From: Heliocidaris tuberculata
Taxonomy: Eukaryota; Echinodermata; Echinoidea; Camarodonta; Echinometridae
Direction: 5' to 3'
Length of the DNA: 64,000 nucleotides
Assembly: GCA_025618425.1 (NCBI GenBank)
Contig: CM046841.1
Location: 7,287,068 to 7,351,067 of the forward strand
Part shown: positions 35,358 through 47,460 of the stretch, one piece after another
Layout of the letters: every line of letters starts with the position of its first letter
Position numbering within the stretch: the stretch's first letter is position 1
The notes under the pieces: model-generated
Told to the model about the DNA's origin: nothing
What the model saw: only the letters and a program-made list of their open reading frames with translations
The model's database searches: none
Translations under genes and position numbers: made by a program

Positions 35358-35870
35358 TGGGCCCGAATACGCCCTCATCGTTTACCGCGATCAGTGTCTC
35401 CAATATTCGTGGCATGTGTCTACTCCCCTCCCAACAACCAAAACAATGACTCTCTAGTCGAATACCTATCGTGTTCATTGGATAAAATCTTGTCAAGATA
35501 TCCAGCATCTGGATATCTTGTCAAGATATCCAGATGCTGGAACAGTTTTGATGGGAGATGTCAATCGCTTAAACCTAGCACCACTTATTCACGGACATGG
35601 TTTAAAGCAAGTTGTCAATAAAGCCACTTGCAATGATGTTATCTTGGATAAAATAGTGACAAATATACATGGACAGACGAGAACAACTGTGTCTGAAGTT
35701 TGCCAAGTCTCTCGTTACTAGGTTTCATGAATGGCTACCTGAACTTCAGAGCACTCATGGGTCACTGAGACACAGCAACAGACTTAGAGAATTCAAGTGT
35801 CGGACTGTACGATACCGAAGCAGTGCCTCACCATTTCTCGTAATGCTACTGGATAAACACGGATTGTAAT
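35358..35870 (+). pseudogene. CR1-like LINE ORF2, continuation and C-terminus
   Basis: In frame from 35358 it reads WARIRPHRLPRSVSPIFVAC, then VYSPPNNQNN and SLDKILSRYP, and after a frame change LMGDVNRLNL (endonuclease GD(V/F)N block). The endonuclease runs on to ILDKIVTNI. The reverse transcriptase is then missing: the next recognisable part is the extreme C-terminus, FAKSLVTRFHEWLPELQS and LREFKCRTVRYRSSASPFL, ending near 35869. A 28-bp partly inverted duplication around 35490-35540 causes the frame change. It is a dead relic with a large internal deletion. Confidence 0.7.
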
Positions 35871-36965
35871 TAGTCATTTTTGTGTACAGCCTTTTTTTTA
35901 GTGATCATGATGCAATTTGGATGATCTATCATAAATCCTCGAAGATATAGACGTTCTAAGGTTAAGTTATTCAAATATTCAAAAGAATTTTGATTTTCTG
36001 ATTTTCTTTATAATATATATATACACACATGTTTTGATCTTATTGCATATAAAACAATTGAAATTTGATAAGCAGGGAATGAATCCATATTTGTATAGAT
36101 TTCCGATATTCTCCCAATATCAACGTTCCTCGGTATTAGTACATAAATGCACGTATAGTAAACGATTGAAATTAATGTAAATTGGGATTCCTTGAGTTTT
36201 AAGTAGTTTCACTTTTCTTTCCCATCATTCAATTCTATTTGTTAATCCAAACTTTATTATAAATTATAGTGACATGTTATTCAATCACTACTAAAATTAA
36301 CACTCTTTTTTGTGGGGGGGGGGGGGGGACGAAATTCTATGTTAAGCCATTTACCGACAAACTTTTTCAGATTTCCACTTTCCACTTAAACGATTAAAAT
36401 CAATGTAAATTCACAAAGGTGGTTTCAAGTAAATTCACTTTATTCATTTATTTATTTAACTATGGAAAACAAATGAACGAAGGAAAACTTAGCCCTGAAC
36501 CAATGTTGCTGCATTGTCATTTTTTTTTTCTAAAATTTTGAAATAGTATTTGAATGATGCTGATGGGGAAAACTTTTCAGAGATCTCACAAATTACATGA
36601 TTTAAGTGATGCTGTTATAACCACTTAATTGTCTACCTTTCCTCATTTTCAGTTTATTAGGGTGATTTTAAAGCTCATAGAAATTGTACATATTTTTACT
36701 CGATGATTTTGAAGGATTTGATGAAAAAGACTTTGTCTTAGAAGTTACTTTCAACTTTTATATATTTAAACTGTACCATACTCAATAATGAAACAATTAT
36801 ATTAATTTTGCAATGTAATACAGTGGTATCTTTATAAATATTGTATATAATTATGCCATTATCAACAATTCAGTCATTTGACTGCCAGTGTGAATGAATT
36901 TGAAATGTACTTGTTGTATTTTTATCCAAATAAACCATTCAATCACTCAAATTCAATCAATCAAA
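35871..36965 (+). other. Probable 3' untranslated region of the CR1-like LINE
   Basis: AT-rich sequence with no coding content, a G-tract at 36317, and a terminal short-repeat tail (CATTCAATCACTC, CAATCAATCAA). The assignment rests on its position between the CR1-like C-terminus and the resumption of family B. Confidence 0.5.
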
Positions 36966-39302
36966 AAGAGAGGTGGATCGCCGAAGGAGAAAGAAGTACA
37001 AAGCATTTGCAAATTTAAAAAAAAGAACTTATCAACAAATATGCATATACTTCAATCTGAAAACGGTATTATCTTTGAATCGAAGAAAATTCTCGAGGAA
37101 GAAAAGACTTTTTATGCTAATCTATATTCATCTGATGAAAATGTGCTTCATAAGAATGATCCACTATTGAATGACTTAGATATACCATGTATAAATAATA
37201 TTTTGTTGGGGGGTCGATAATTTCAGAAAAGAAGTGTTACGAAGCTATTAGTTCATTTGCAAATGATTAGTCATTAGGAAGTGACGGATTGCCAGTTGAT
37301 TTCTACAAGATCTTTTGGAGTGAAATCAAACATTTATTATGTTCAATATTCAATGAATGCTTTGAAAGAAATATTTTAACCACTTCATTGAGAAGAGTAT
37401 TATAACGTTGTTGCCCCAAAAAGGAAAAAAAATTGGGTTGCTTAGTGCGTCAAAATAAAGAAATTCGTGGTCTAAAGATTTATGATCATAATATGGAAGT
37501 CAAAATAAGTCAATACGCAGATGATACAACCATCTTCCTTGAACCCAGCGAACAAAATCTGACAATATGTATTTCTGTACTAAAGGCTTTTAAAGAAATA
37601 TCTGGTTTAAAAGTCAATGTTGAAAAATGCAATGTTATTAGACTTGGAAATTGTAAAATGTCTCTGTGCCAAGACATTCCATTTCAATGGCCCGCAGATT
37701 ACTTTTCATATTAAGGCGTAAATATTCCACTGAATGATGAATTTAATTTTTATAAGCTAAACTTTGTTCCAAAATTAGAAGAAATAAAGTCTTTTTTGAA
37801 TATTTGGAATGATATAGATCTCTCACATTATATGGAAAGACTATAGTAATCAAAACATTGATTATACCTAAATTGAACTATCTGTTATGTATCGTATCAA
37901 ATCTGCCAGTCACGTTTTATAACGAAATTTAACAGTCGTTATTCAAGTTTTTATGGAGTAAGAAGATTGATGAAATCAAACGTCCTTTATTGTACAATGA
38001 TTATAATGAAGGTGGTCTAAATATGCCACATTTATTATGTTTCACTCTGGCCTTGAAAACGTCATGGGTTAAAAGATTCTTAGATGTTGAAAACAACGGT
38101 AAATGGAAATGTTTTTTAGACAGTCTTTCCGCAACATGGGCAGGGAAAATTTTTTATTTTGGAACATCCACCATAATCATTTATCCTTTAATTTGACTAT
38201 TGCGCTGTTTTGGAACGATGTTTTAATTTCATGGTCATATTACAAATACTACAACCCTGTCAAGTTTAAGGAAATATTATCTCAACCTCTGTGGTTCAAT
38301 TCACATATTTTAGTTGATAGAAAACCGATGTATGTCAAAAAATGTTCCGATTCATCTTTGATGTATATATCAGACATTTTAACACTAGATGGTTCCCTTA
38401 AATCTTTTGAAGTTATCGTTCAAAATTATGGTTATGCACCTTTTATGGTATATAATTCTCTCATATCCGCCATACCAAATGAATGGAAAAGGAAATAAGG
38501 AGTCAGTTTCTAGACAAAAATGAATTATTAGAACCACATGTTGATCGATTATATGATTTCCTTGAACACAAAAAGGTTCTAAACTCTGTTACTGCACTTT
38601 TCTACGTAGTTATACCATGCTTGTGTTAGAAACTGATCAACAATCGAAATGGGAAAATGATTTGTTATTAGAATTATCAGATGATGCAACGTGGACGTCT
38701 CGTTTTACTTTGATACATAAATCTTCAATAAATAATAGATTAAGGAATTTTCAGTTCAAATTTATCTATAGGAAAATTGCTACAAATACATTTCCATGTA
38801 AAATTGGAATTTTTGATCTAAATTTATGTAATTTTTGTGACGAACAAGAACAAACATTGTATCTTTAAAAATTCTACTCTTAAGATTATTACGTGTAGAA
38901 ATTTGTTTGTTACATTAGTAACTGTAAAAGAACACTTTTACGTCATGAATACTATAATATTATACGGCAAATACTTTATTTGTTCATGCAAATGTCAAAA
39001 CACCATCCCTCTGTTCAAATCTTTTCTTATTTTCTTTAATACAATTATTTAAAAAAAAACAGAACGCATAACCTCCTTTAAACTCAACCGTTCTGAACTT
39101 CATAAGAAAAAATGGAAGGCTGTCTGCAATTTTACATCAGTACATAGTACAGAATAATTGTAAATCCGAAACGTTACTTTATGAGATGTTCTATCTTATT
39201 CAGTCATGTCTTTGTGTTTTCAAAGTGCCATATGTATTCATTTTGAGATTATCTTTTGTGAAAATGTGAATTACAAATAAAATTTATGAAAAAAAAAAAA
39301 AA
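36966..39302 (+). pseudogene. L1/Tx1-like LINE (family B), reverse transcriptase and 3' end
   Basis: Coding resumes with KRERWIAEGERSTK, the segment that follows the coiled-coil linker in L1-group ORF2, then LQSENGIIFESKKILEEEK and FYANLYSSDE. A stop-interrupted SLGSDGLPVDFYKIFW follows, then a deletion, and the active-site region ISQYADDTTIFLEP with YADD intact near 37512, GLKVNVEKC, LLYNDYNEGGLNMP (about 37992) and C-terminal blocks to LCNFCDEQEQT (38860). It ends with AAATAAAATTTATG and an A-tract. Multiple stops, frameshifts and an internal deletion show it is much older than the family A copies. Confidence 0.8.
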
Positions 39303-40160
39303 TCTTGGAAAATGTTGTCTTCGACTTGGCAGTTCTTCTGCTCCAAGGAGGCAGAGAGTGGTAGAGATGATGGCATTCATGCCTCTCAGTCTTTATCTCT
39401 ATACACCCTATTCATCATAGTTAGCTATTGATTAAAACATCATATCATAAATGATAAATGAAATGCTCTTCTCAATTTTTTCAGATAAACATAATCAAAA
39501 TCCCATCACAACCCACGTCAATGTAAAAGGCAATTCAGCACTCACCTGTACTTGTCGATATCAACAAAAGGCAAATATCGAGTAATTATAATTAACGTTT
39601 GTAAATTGTCAGCATGAAGCTTATCATGATGTGAAAAAATTAACTACTGTTTCCGCTTTCAGAAAATACCATTCTTTTGTAAAAAGGTATTTTTATGTCA
39701 ATTGAATACATAAGGAAATATTCAGTATTTGAATCAGCAAGTTATTTTCTCTCTATATGAATGTGGAGTCATTTACATCTACAGGAAAATTAAATGTATA
39801 TGTCTTTTGATAGCAGGAAAATTGATGAAAATAAAAATTTAATCTTTGCCCAACCTTTTGTTATCCCATCTACCAATGGAATAAACCACTATTCAATAGA
39901 CAATGATCTCATTTAAGGAAGTCCTATGCTAAAATTAACATGAATCACCTGTAACAAGGATCGTACTTGAAAGGTGGAACACTTAACAATGAATGATGTT
40001 TATCTTTTCACCCTTCATTACCCATTCATAAAGGAGTGTAGATACAGGGGAATGGGGGATGCATCCCAAAGAATTCTAGACGGGGGATAGCATGTACAAT
40101 CACCCAAGGTTTCGATGAAAACAAAAATAGAGAAATTATGGCAAGTTTGATATTTAATGC
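39303..40160. other. No recognised gene
   Basis: AT-rich flank beyond the family B LINE tail, with no frame or repeat I can identify. Confidence 0.4.
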
Positions 40161-40164
40161 TAGT

Positions 40165-40375
40165 ATATAATGGACATGTTTACGGTCTTAAACCGGCAAG
40201 AACTGCCAATTCGATGGAATCAACATAGAATGATCCATGTGTATAAATGTATTAACGATCTCGCACCCGATTACTTGAAATATTTGTTCACCAGACAAAT
40301 CCATTCGTTTGACACAATATTCCGAATTAATGGCTCTCCTAATAATACATTAAGTTTTTTTTTTTTTTTTTATTG
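40165..40375 (+). pseudogene. CR1-like LINE reverse transcriptase C-terminal scrap
   Basis: The frame reads ELPIRWNQHRMIHVYKCIND then LAPDYLKYLF, matching the segment near the end of CR1-group and related LINE proteins (typically W...R...K...VYKCLN.LAP.YL). It is cut off by a T-tract after about 60 residues. No other part of the element is recognisable nearby, except that a tail-like AATAAAATTGAATCTGAATC at 40932 could be its 3' end. Confidence 0.6.
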
Positions 40376-40379
40376 AGAG

Positions 40380-42310
40380 TATTTTTTTGTATAATGTATT
40401 ATGGTAAAATAATTATGTTCACTTTATATGAGCTTGATGATACGTAGAATCAAAGAAAAAAAAATATAAAGTTTGTTTAGGGCAAAGCAAATATACCCCA
40501 TGTTGTCCTCAGTCATTTTAACATGTACATCTGGAAAAGGGTAATATGTCGTTTTTTAAATCTATCTATCTATCTATCTGTGGGGCGACTTTGTGATATA
40601 TTGAGACACAGATTCTTTCTGTCTAACTGAAAAGCATAATATTCCATCATTTCAAGCAATTTACATCAATAATGCCATTGACACGTCGTAACGTCCACAA
40701 CCATAGCGGTATTACATATACTAATTCAATCCCTAAACTTCTGAAATATCCATAATGCATCCCAATATCATAATGATGATCATAATCGTAGTAACCTCAT
40801 TATTAGTCCTTTGAGCAATTTCCCGAGTACTTGATAGACTCAGCATAGAGATTTTAGTTTAGGACTAAGAACACATTGCTTTGATTTAAGTCTAAACTAA
40901 AGTGTATGTTAGTATGATTGAAAGCAGTGAATAAAATTGAATCTGAATCTGAAAACTAGGGTTATAAATTTTTGGTAAATATAAATTTTGAAAAATTGTA
41001 GCAAAAATAGTTTACTCTAAGAAAACCAAATAACGTCAACAAGAACTCCAGTTTTAAAAGGGGCCTGTACAGTACAGGATCAATTTCATTCAGCCCAAGT
41101 AATCAATTTAGACGCTGTGTCATGAGTATGGTTTGTGTTTAGGAGACTATACTTTTATATGGTGGGGGGTTTTTCCCCCTAGATTTGGAGACCTCATAAT
41201 AGGCCTGATTATTGGCAAATTGTGTTTATGTTGAATCTGCGGTAATGTTATCAGAAATTCGGAAATTCATTCTCAGTAACGGTGACTGAGAGACGGTTAA
41301 AATTGTGCAGTACTCCTCCACCCCCTTCCCGATCCCACTGAAAATATAATTTCTTTGTGCCCCATTTTGCGTGACAATTAGTCCATCTCTAGTTCCTATT
41401 CAGTGGCTGTATATTGTTGGTACCACATGTATTACTAACAATCATTTCTTTCAGTAAATGTTTTATGTATGGACTCATCCTCAGTAAACACCTCCATGCA
41501 GGCAGGCTGAGATGTGTCTTCTTGAAACCATACGATTGGCTCTGAAGTACTGTGAAATCGGTTATAAATCAGTCTTTCTATCTACCCTCATTAAATGTTA
41601 AGTGTTTATTACTTTTCAATTAATTCTATTTTTATAGTTTAATCGGGATTTTCTGAAGGGCCGGTTTGTATTTGACTTATAGGCATGTTGATTTGCACTG
41701 GAAGGGCTGGGTAAATAAAACAGCAGAAACAAAATAAATCCCGCCCCTATTTTTTTTTTTTTAAATTTCAAAGTAAGACTATAGCTTTCGTTGTTCATCA
41801 GTTCCTCACACTCGATATGGCCTACAGTTTAATACGGGGAGGTATTTGTCCATCAGTAGTCCGCTTAGCACTGAAAAGAGGGACTATGGCAACTAACAAA
41901 TACACTGATGAATAACTATATAGAAAAAAAAAGAATGGTTAAGTCACATGCCATTTCGAAAGCTATAATTTATTTGCAACCCTTTAATTTAGAGAAAAAC
42001 CCATATCATTTTTTACATTAATTTTTTTCCACTTTACATGTTTTCCAATCAACATTTCGTCCAATCAGCATTTAGACTTATAACCAGTCGGGCCAATAGC
42101 CATTTTGTGTAGAACCATTAGTTATTGTGGTATAGTTGTGTCAAATGCGGATCGTAATCGTGATCAGATAGCGGAATGCAATGAATGCGACGTACGCAGT
42201 CGAGCGCAAAATTGATGCTATGTCGGGGACATGCAATCGCGCTATAGCGTGTACGTAGTGAGTGAGAGGTAGTGCACATTGAGACTTGGAGCGTGAAGGG
42301 TGTGAAAGTG
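40380..42310. other. No recognised gene; short simple repeats
   Basis: Contains a CTAT tetranucleotide repeat (about 40561-40578) and a LINE-like tail at 40932-40960. Otherwise AT-rich and non-coding as far as I can see. Confidence 0.4.
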
Positions 42311-42314
42311 AAGT

Positions 42315-43068
42315 GTGAATTGTGGATGGCCACCAAGTTTGGGATTTTATAAACACAGGAAAATCTTCTTTTCGTATTTATGTTTTGGAGATGTTTTTGA
42401 ACATCTTTTAGGCACCAGATTACGCCCTCCACCCAGCACTACTACCTTTCGCAAGATTCTGGCCAAGTTTTTGATATTGCATGGAGATAGACGTAAGTAA
42501 ACTTATTGAATAATGCAACATAACCTTGTGCATGTATTAGACTAACTTCAATTAGATTAGACATGATAGTCAGGAATAGATAAAACTATGACTCTAGTAA
42601 TGGATTTTAAAATAACGGATAAATTAAGGAATATAATAAATGCATAACAATCTGATTTGTTCCGCCATAAAATTGAATCGTTATTTTGACATCGTTAAAA
42701 TATCTGTAGGAGGTATCTAGTTTGTTTAGTCATTTTTCATCCCGTTTTTGTTTTTGTAATGCTTAATGATATATCAAATGTTTTATAATTGCTGTTTGGT
42801 GAATATTTTAAGCATTTTCGTGTACAACCTCGATATGGTGGCAAGTTTTAAATAAAACCATTTTAAATCATACAGTCGCATCCTGGGGTATGACCCAGAA
42901 CCGGAAATGACGTCATATGCACCAGCGTGGCAAACAGGACGTTTTGAGCCCATCAGCTCAAGAACGGCACAAGGGCATACTACGCAAGGCAGACAAGTGC
43001 GCCGTGAAAGGCTCAAGGTTACGTCACGACGACTACGAGGCTAGCATCGATTTAGCACATAGTTGGCT
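42315..43068 (+). other. Unrecognised possible two-exon coding remnant
   Basis: The plus-strand frame from about 42390 reads GDVFEHLLGTRLRPPPSTTT and then FRKILAKFLILHGDR up to a consensus donor, GACGTAAGT, at 42492. A polypyrimidine-poor acceptor (AATCATACAG) at 42872 precedes a second open stretch, ILGYDPEPEMTSYAPAWQTG followed by RFEPISSRTAQGHTTQ, which ends at a TAG near 43049. The phases of the two stretches do not join with the simplest splice choice, and I recognise no domain. It could be a transposon gene relic or a real small gene. Confidence 0.25.
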
Positions 43069-43394
43069 TATGGACAGATACTCTTCGTGGAACACTCGGC
43101 CCGTTTATTTCAGCTTGAAAACTACCACCGAATGGAACTTGATTTATCTATTCATTGTATGTATGTATTATTATTTTTTTTTTTTGTCCCGCTGTATTAA
43201 CGAAAACAAAACAAAGCAAACACAAAACATAAACTTTTGCTGAGATGTATATTAGTAGTTGCTTTATTGATACAAAATATAACTGATGGTTGTTCAAGAA
43301 TTTGATTGATTTAATAAACGGAATTATTACAGATTCTTCCATTCAACTTATAACAAATTTGTAAAACTTTTATTCTGTTAGAGAGTGCCAGTAG

Positions 43395-43555
43395 TGACAA
43401 GTTGTTCATTAATTTGACTCTCAATCCAAGGGTCGAGGGTTCGAATCTCAGCCCGGCCTTAAAATCTTTTGGCAAGACATAAATCCGCGTTTGCCATTCT
43501 CCACCCAGGTATTTTAACACCTGGCAGGATTTATTCCTTGAAATGCGCTGTTATT
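43395..43555 (+). mobile_element. tRNA-derived SINE fragment
   Basis: B-box-like AGGGTTCGAATCTCAGCCC followed by TCTTTTGGCAAGACAT, TTTGCCATTCTCCACCCAGG and CTGGCAGGATTTATTCCTTG. It shares its body with the SINE at 16716-17041. It has no ATT-repeat tail, so it is 3'-truncated. Confidence 0.75.
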
Positions 43556-43582
43556 GGTGTAATGACCACTTCATCCAAAAAA

Positions 43583-44351
43583 TCGTCGTTGAATTCACGA
43601 AGTGGCACGAACGCCAAAAATAGCGTTAAATATCAATTTTCAGGGGTTTTTTTTTCTTCAATTTATAGCATCTATTTTCCGTCATTTATCACATGACGAA
43701 GTTTCAAGTATCAATTTTGATTTATTCTGCAAAAAAAATAAAAAATAAAAATAAAAAAGAAGAAGAAATAGCGTTAAATATCAATTTTCAGGGTTTTTTT
43801 CCCTTCAATTTATAGCATCTATTTCCCGTCATTTATCACATAACGAAGTTTCAAGTATCAATTTTAATCTGAAACCCCCCCCCCAAAAAAAAAAAAAAAA
43901 AAAAAAACCAAAAAACCAAAAAACCAACAAAAAAACCCCCCCAAAAACACGGTATGATCAAAATGACACGAACCTCCAAAAATCCAAGCATTTACTTCAC
44001 GAAGTGACACAAACGTTCGCGCAATTTTTGTACTTTAATGAAGGGCACGTATGAATAAATAGTGCGCACGGTACACGCGCGCATCCAATATCACTTCGTG
44101 AAAAATGTGAAAAGCGAATTAATGTGTAGTGCGCGGCACTTTTAACATTTCACATGAACAACTCCATTTTTCTACATGAATGGGTAGACAAGATTCTTCT
44201 CGTTCTTAACATATATGATGTATCAAATGTAACTCATATCAACAAGTCAAATTTGTTGTTTTCAATATAGAAAAATTTGAATCGAGTTGTTCTCGGAATG
44301 CGTTTTGAAAGATATGCGGGAGGTTGTGCCACTTCGTGAATTCAGCGACGA
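43583..44351. mobile_element. DNA element with 26-bp inverted ends containing CACTTCGTGAA
   Basis: TCGTCGTTGAATTCACGAAG plus TGGCAC at 43583-43608 is inverted at 44326-44351 with one mismatch. Further CACTTCGTGAA/TTCACGAAGTG copies lie inside (about 43993 and 44093). A 150-bp direct duplication (43618-43735 and 43768-43870) with A-tracts fills the left part. It is non-coding. Confidence 0.75.
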
Positions 44352-44639
44352 AATGTTTAACTTTTATTGTCTTTTGGTATGCTATATTAAACATGGTAAA
44401 GAAGTGCAAGTAATTCCCAATTTTTATTTCCCCTTAAAAAGTTTAATATTGTGAACGAAATGTCTGTCCTCTATTTCAAACAAACTCCTCCTGGGGGGTG
44501 TTTCATAAAGTTGTTCGTAAGTTACGAACGACTTTACGCACGACTGGCGATATGTTCTTGTGCTAAATGAGATATCCCAGATTTTCCCCGGTGTTTTAAC
44601 ATATCTAACCGGCTCATTTTACGTTTAATAAAGGATCAT

Positions 44640-47460
44640 TTTCTGAGTAATACTTATTCCAAACTTAAGACACATTCTGACAACATAGCGATTTTCATGT
44701 AAACCTTTTTTCGCATAATCCTCTTCTTCATATATACAGCAAACATATTCGTAGAATGACCTGGAATCCTATCTGACAAAGCAAAAAAAGAAAAAAAAAA
44801 TTATTTATCTTGTTATCCTCATGTTTTGTAACATTTTGAAGAATCAATTATTTCCAATTTATTCACGCATACTTTTCTGAGTAATACTTATTCCAAACTT
44901 AAGATACATTCTGACAACATACCGATTTTCATGTAAACCTTTTTTCGCATAATCCTCTTCTTCATATATACAGCAAACATATTTGTAAAAGAATGACCTG
45001 GAATCCGATCTGCCCCCCAATAAAAATCAATATCTTCTTGTCTTTATGTTTTGTAACATTTTGATGAATCAAATATTTCCAATATATTCACGCTTTTTTC
45101 TGAGTAATAATTATTCACGCATACTTTTCTGAGTAATACTTATTCCAAACTTTAGATATATTCCGACAACATAGCGATATTCATGTAAACCTTTTTCGCA
45201 CAATCCTCTTCTTCACATATTCGTAAAAGAATGACCTGGAATCAGATCTGACAAAAACATCATTATCCTGTTATCTTAATGTTTTGTAACATTTTGATCA
45301 GTTAAATATTTTCAATATATTCACGCATTTCTTTCTAAGTAATAATTATTTCAAAGTTAAGATACGTTCTGACAACATAGCGATATCCATGCAGACCTTT
45401 TTTCGCACAATCCTTTTCTTGATGTATACAACAAACATTATTCGCAAAAAGAATGACCTGGAATCTGATCTGCCCCCCAAAATGAAAATCACTATCTTGT
45501 TATCTTCATGTTTTGTGACATTTTGATGAATCAAATATTTCCAATATATTCACGCATATTTTGTTCTGAGTAATTATTATTTTGAACTTAAGATATAATC
45601 CCACAACATAGCGATATTCATGTAAACCTTTTTCGCACAATCTTCTTCTTCATATATACAGCAAACATATTCGTGAAAGAATGACCTGGAATCAGATGTG
45701 ACAAAAAACATCATTATCTTGTTATCTTAATGTTTTGTAACATTCTTATGAATCAAATATTTCCAATATATTCACGCATATTTTTCTGAGTAATAATTAT
45801 TTCAAAATTAAGATACATTCTGACAACATAGAAATATTCATGTAGACCTTTTTTCGCACAATCCTTATTTTGATGTATACAGCAAACATTTATTATTCGT
45901 AAAAGAATGACTCGGAATCCTATCTGACAAAAAGAAAAACATGATTATCTTGCTATCTTGATGTTTTGCAACATTTTGATGAATCAAACATTTCTCTAAT
46001 ATATTCATGCATTTTTTTCTGAGTAATAATTATTTCAAACTTTAGATACATTCTGACAACACAGCGATATTCATGTAGACCTTTTTCGCACATTGCTCCG
46101 CTTGATATATAAAGCAAACATAATAAAAAAAGAATGACCTGGAATTTGATCTGACAAAAAGAAAAACATGATTATCTTGCTATCTTTAATGTTTTGCAAC
46201 ATTTTGATGCGTCGTACATTTCTCTAATATATTCACACGCATTTCTTTCCGAGAAATTATTATTTCAGACTTCAGTTCAGACAATATAGCAATATTCATG
46301 TAGACCATTTTCGCACATTCCTCTTCTTGACGTATACAGCAAACATAATCGTAAAAGAATGACCTGGAATCCGATCTGACAAAAAACAGGGCAAACGGCA
46401 AGAATTGTCTCGCCTGCATCTCGCAATGCGAATAAGAATTCGAACTTTGGTATTGCAGCTTTATTATACCATAAAGCTACAAACCAAGTTTTGTATCTTA
46501 ATGATTATACTAAGCAATAATGATATTTGATATACATACATTTTATCCCTGTAAAATGAGTCCTTGACCAAATTTACAACCATAACGTGCACCTTCAAGA
46601 GATCAGAGGCCTACCTGTAGTTGGAATCTGGTGATACTACCTAAAAGGTACATGTACAGAAAAATATTGTGTTTAGTGGCGTTCAGTGAAGTTTGTTGAC
46701 CTTTTGACCTTTGACCTAGGTCAGATTTGACCTATTTTTCGAATTTGACCTGTTCCTTCAAGGGATGTAACTATAGTATAAATCTGGTGATCATACCTCA
46801 AAGGTACAGTTATTAAATGTACACGCAACGTGAGTTTCACTGAAAGTTCATTGACCTCTTGACTTTTGTCCTTCATCAGATTCAACTCCTTTTCAAACTT
46901 GACCTGCGCCTTTAAAAGATGCACCTGTAGTATGTGGTGACCTGTGGTGATTCTACCTCAAATCCATACAAAAGTTATTGTGATTACAGCATGACTGTTG
47001 ATGACATCGACGCCGATGCCGACGACGCCTACGCAGGCGAGACAAAAAAATCATTATCTTGTTATTTTCCTGTTTTGTAAAATTTTTAAGAATCAATCAT
47101 TTTCAATATATATTCACACAAATTTTTTTCTGAGTAATACTTAATTCAAACCTTAGATACATTCTGACAACATAGCAATATTCATGTAGACTGTTTACGC
47201 ACATTGCTCTTCTCGATATATAAAGCAAAGATATTCATAAAAAGAATGACCTACCCCCCAAATGAAAATTATTATCATGTTATCTTCATGTTTGTAACAT
47301 TTTGATGAATCTAATATTTCTTTAATTCATTCACGCATTCTTTTTCCGAGTAATAAGTATTTCAAAATTTAGATATATCCTGACAACATAGCGATATTTA
47401 TATACAGCAAACATATTCGTAAACTGGTAAAAAATGATCTGGAATCCGATCCGACTAAAA
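44640..47460. repeat. Satellite-like tandem array, period about 225 bp
   Basis: At least ten units. TTCTGAGTAAT(A/T) recurs near 44641, 44872, 45131, 45331, 45561, 45781, 46015, 46241, 47127 and 47342, with CTGACAACATAGCGAT, GAATGACCTGGAATC and TGTTTTGTAACATTTTGA in each unit. Units differ by small indels and substitutions. The array is interrupted at 46405-47044 by another element. Confidence 0.9.
46405..47044. mobile_element. 640-bp inverted-repeat element inside the satellite
   Basis: TTGTCTCGCCTGC at the left is inverted at the right (GCAGGCGAGACAA). The interior consists of degenerate direct repeats of about 110 bp built on TTGACCTTTTGACC, CTTCAAGAGATG and GTGATTCTACCTCAAA. A second copy of the family is at 61206-61896. 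It falls within one satellite unit. Confidence 0.8.

Larger units (their letters stand above)
29046..36965 (+). mobile_element. CR1-like LINE inserted in family B LINE, itself interrupted
   Basis: Start and end are inferred. Its 5' part runs from about 29046 to 29949, its coding remainder from 35358 to 35870, and its 3' untranslated region ends near 36965 in AAACCATTCAATCACTC and CAATCAATCAA, a short-repeat tail typical of CR1-group elements. Immediately beyond it, family B coding resumes at KRERWIAEGERSTK. A 5.4 kb block of two family A L1-like copies sits at 29950-35357. Confidence 0.65.

Noticed and set aside
44640..47460. Regular repeats considered as a CRISPR array or a repeat-domain gene
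   Set aside because: The 225-bp units are repeated over their full length, with indels that break any reading frame.
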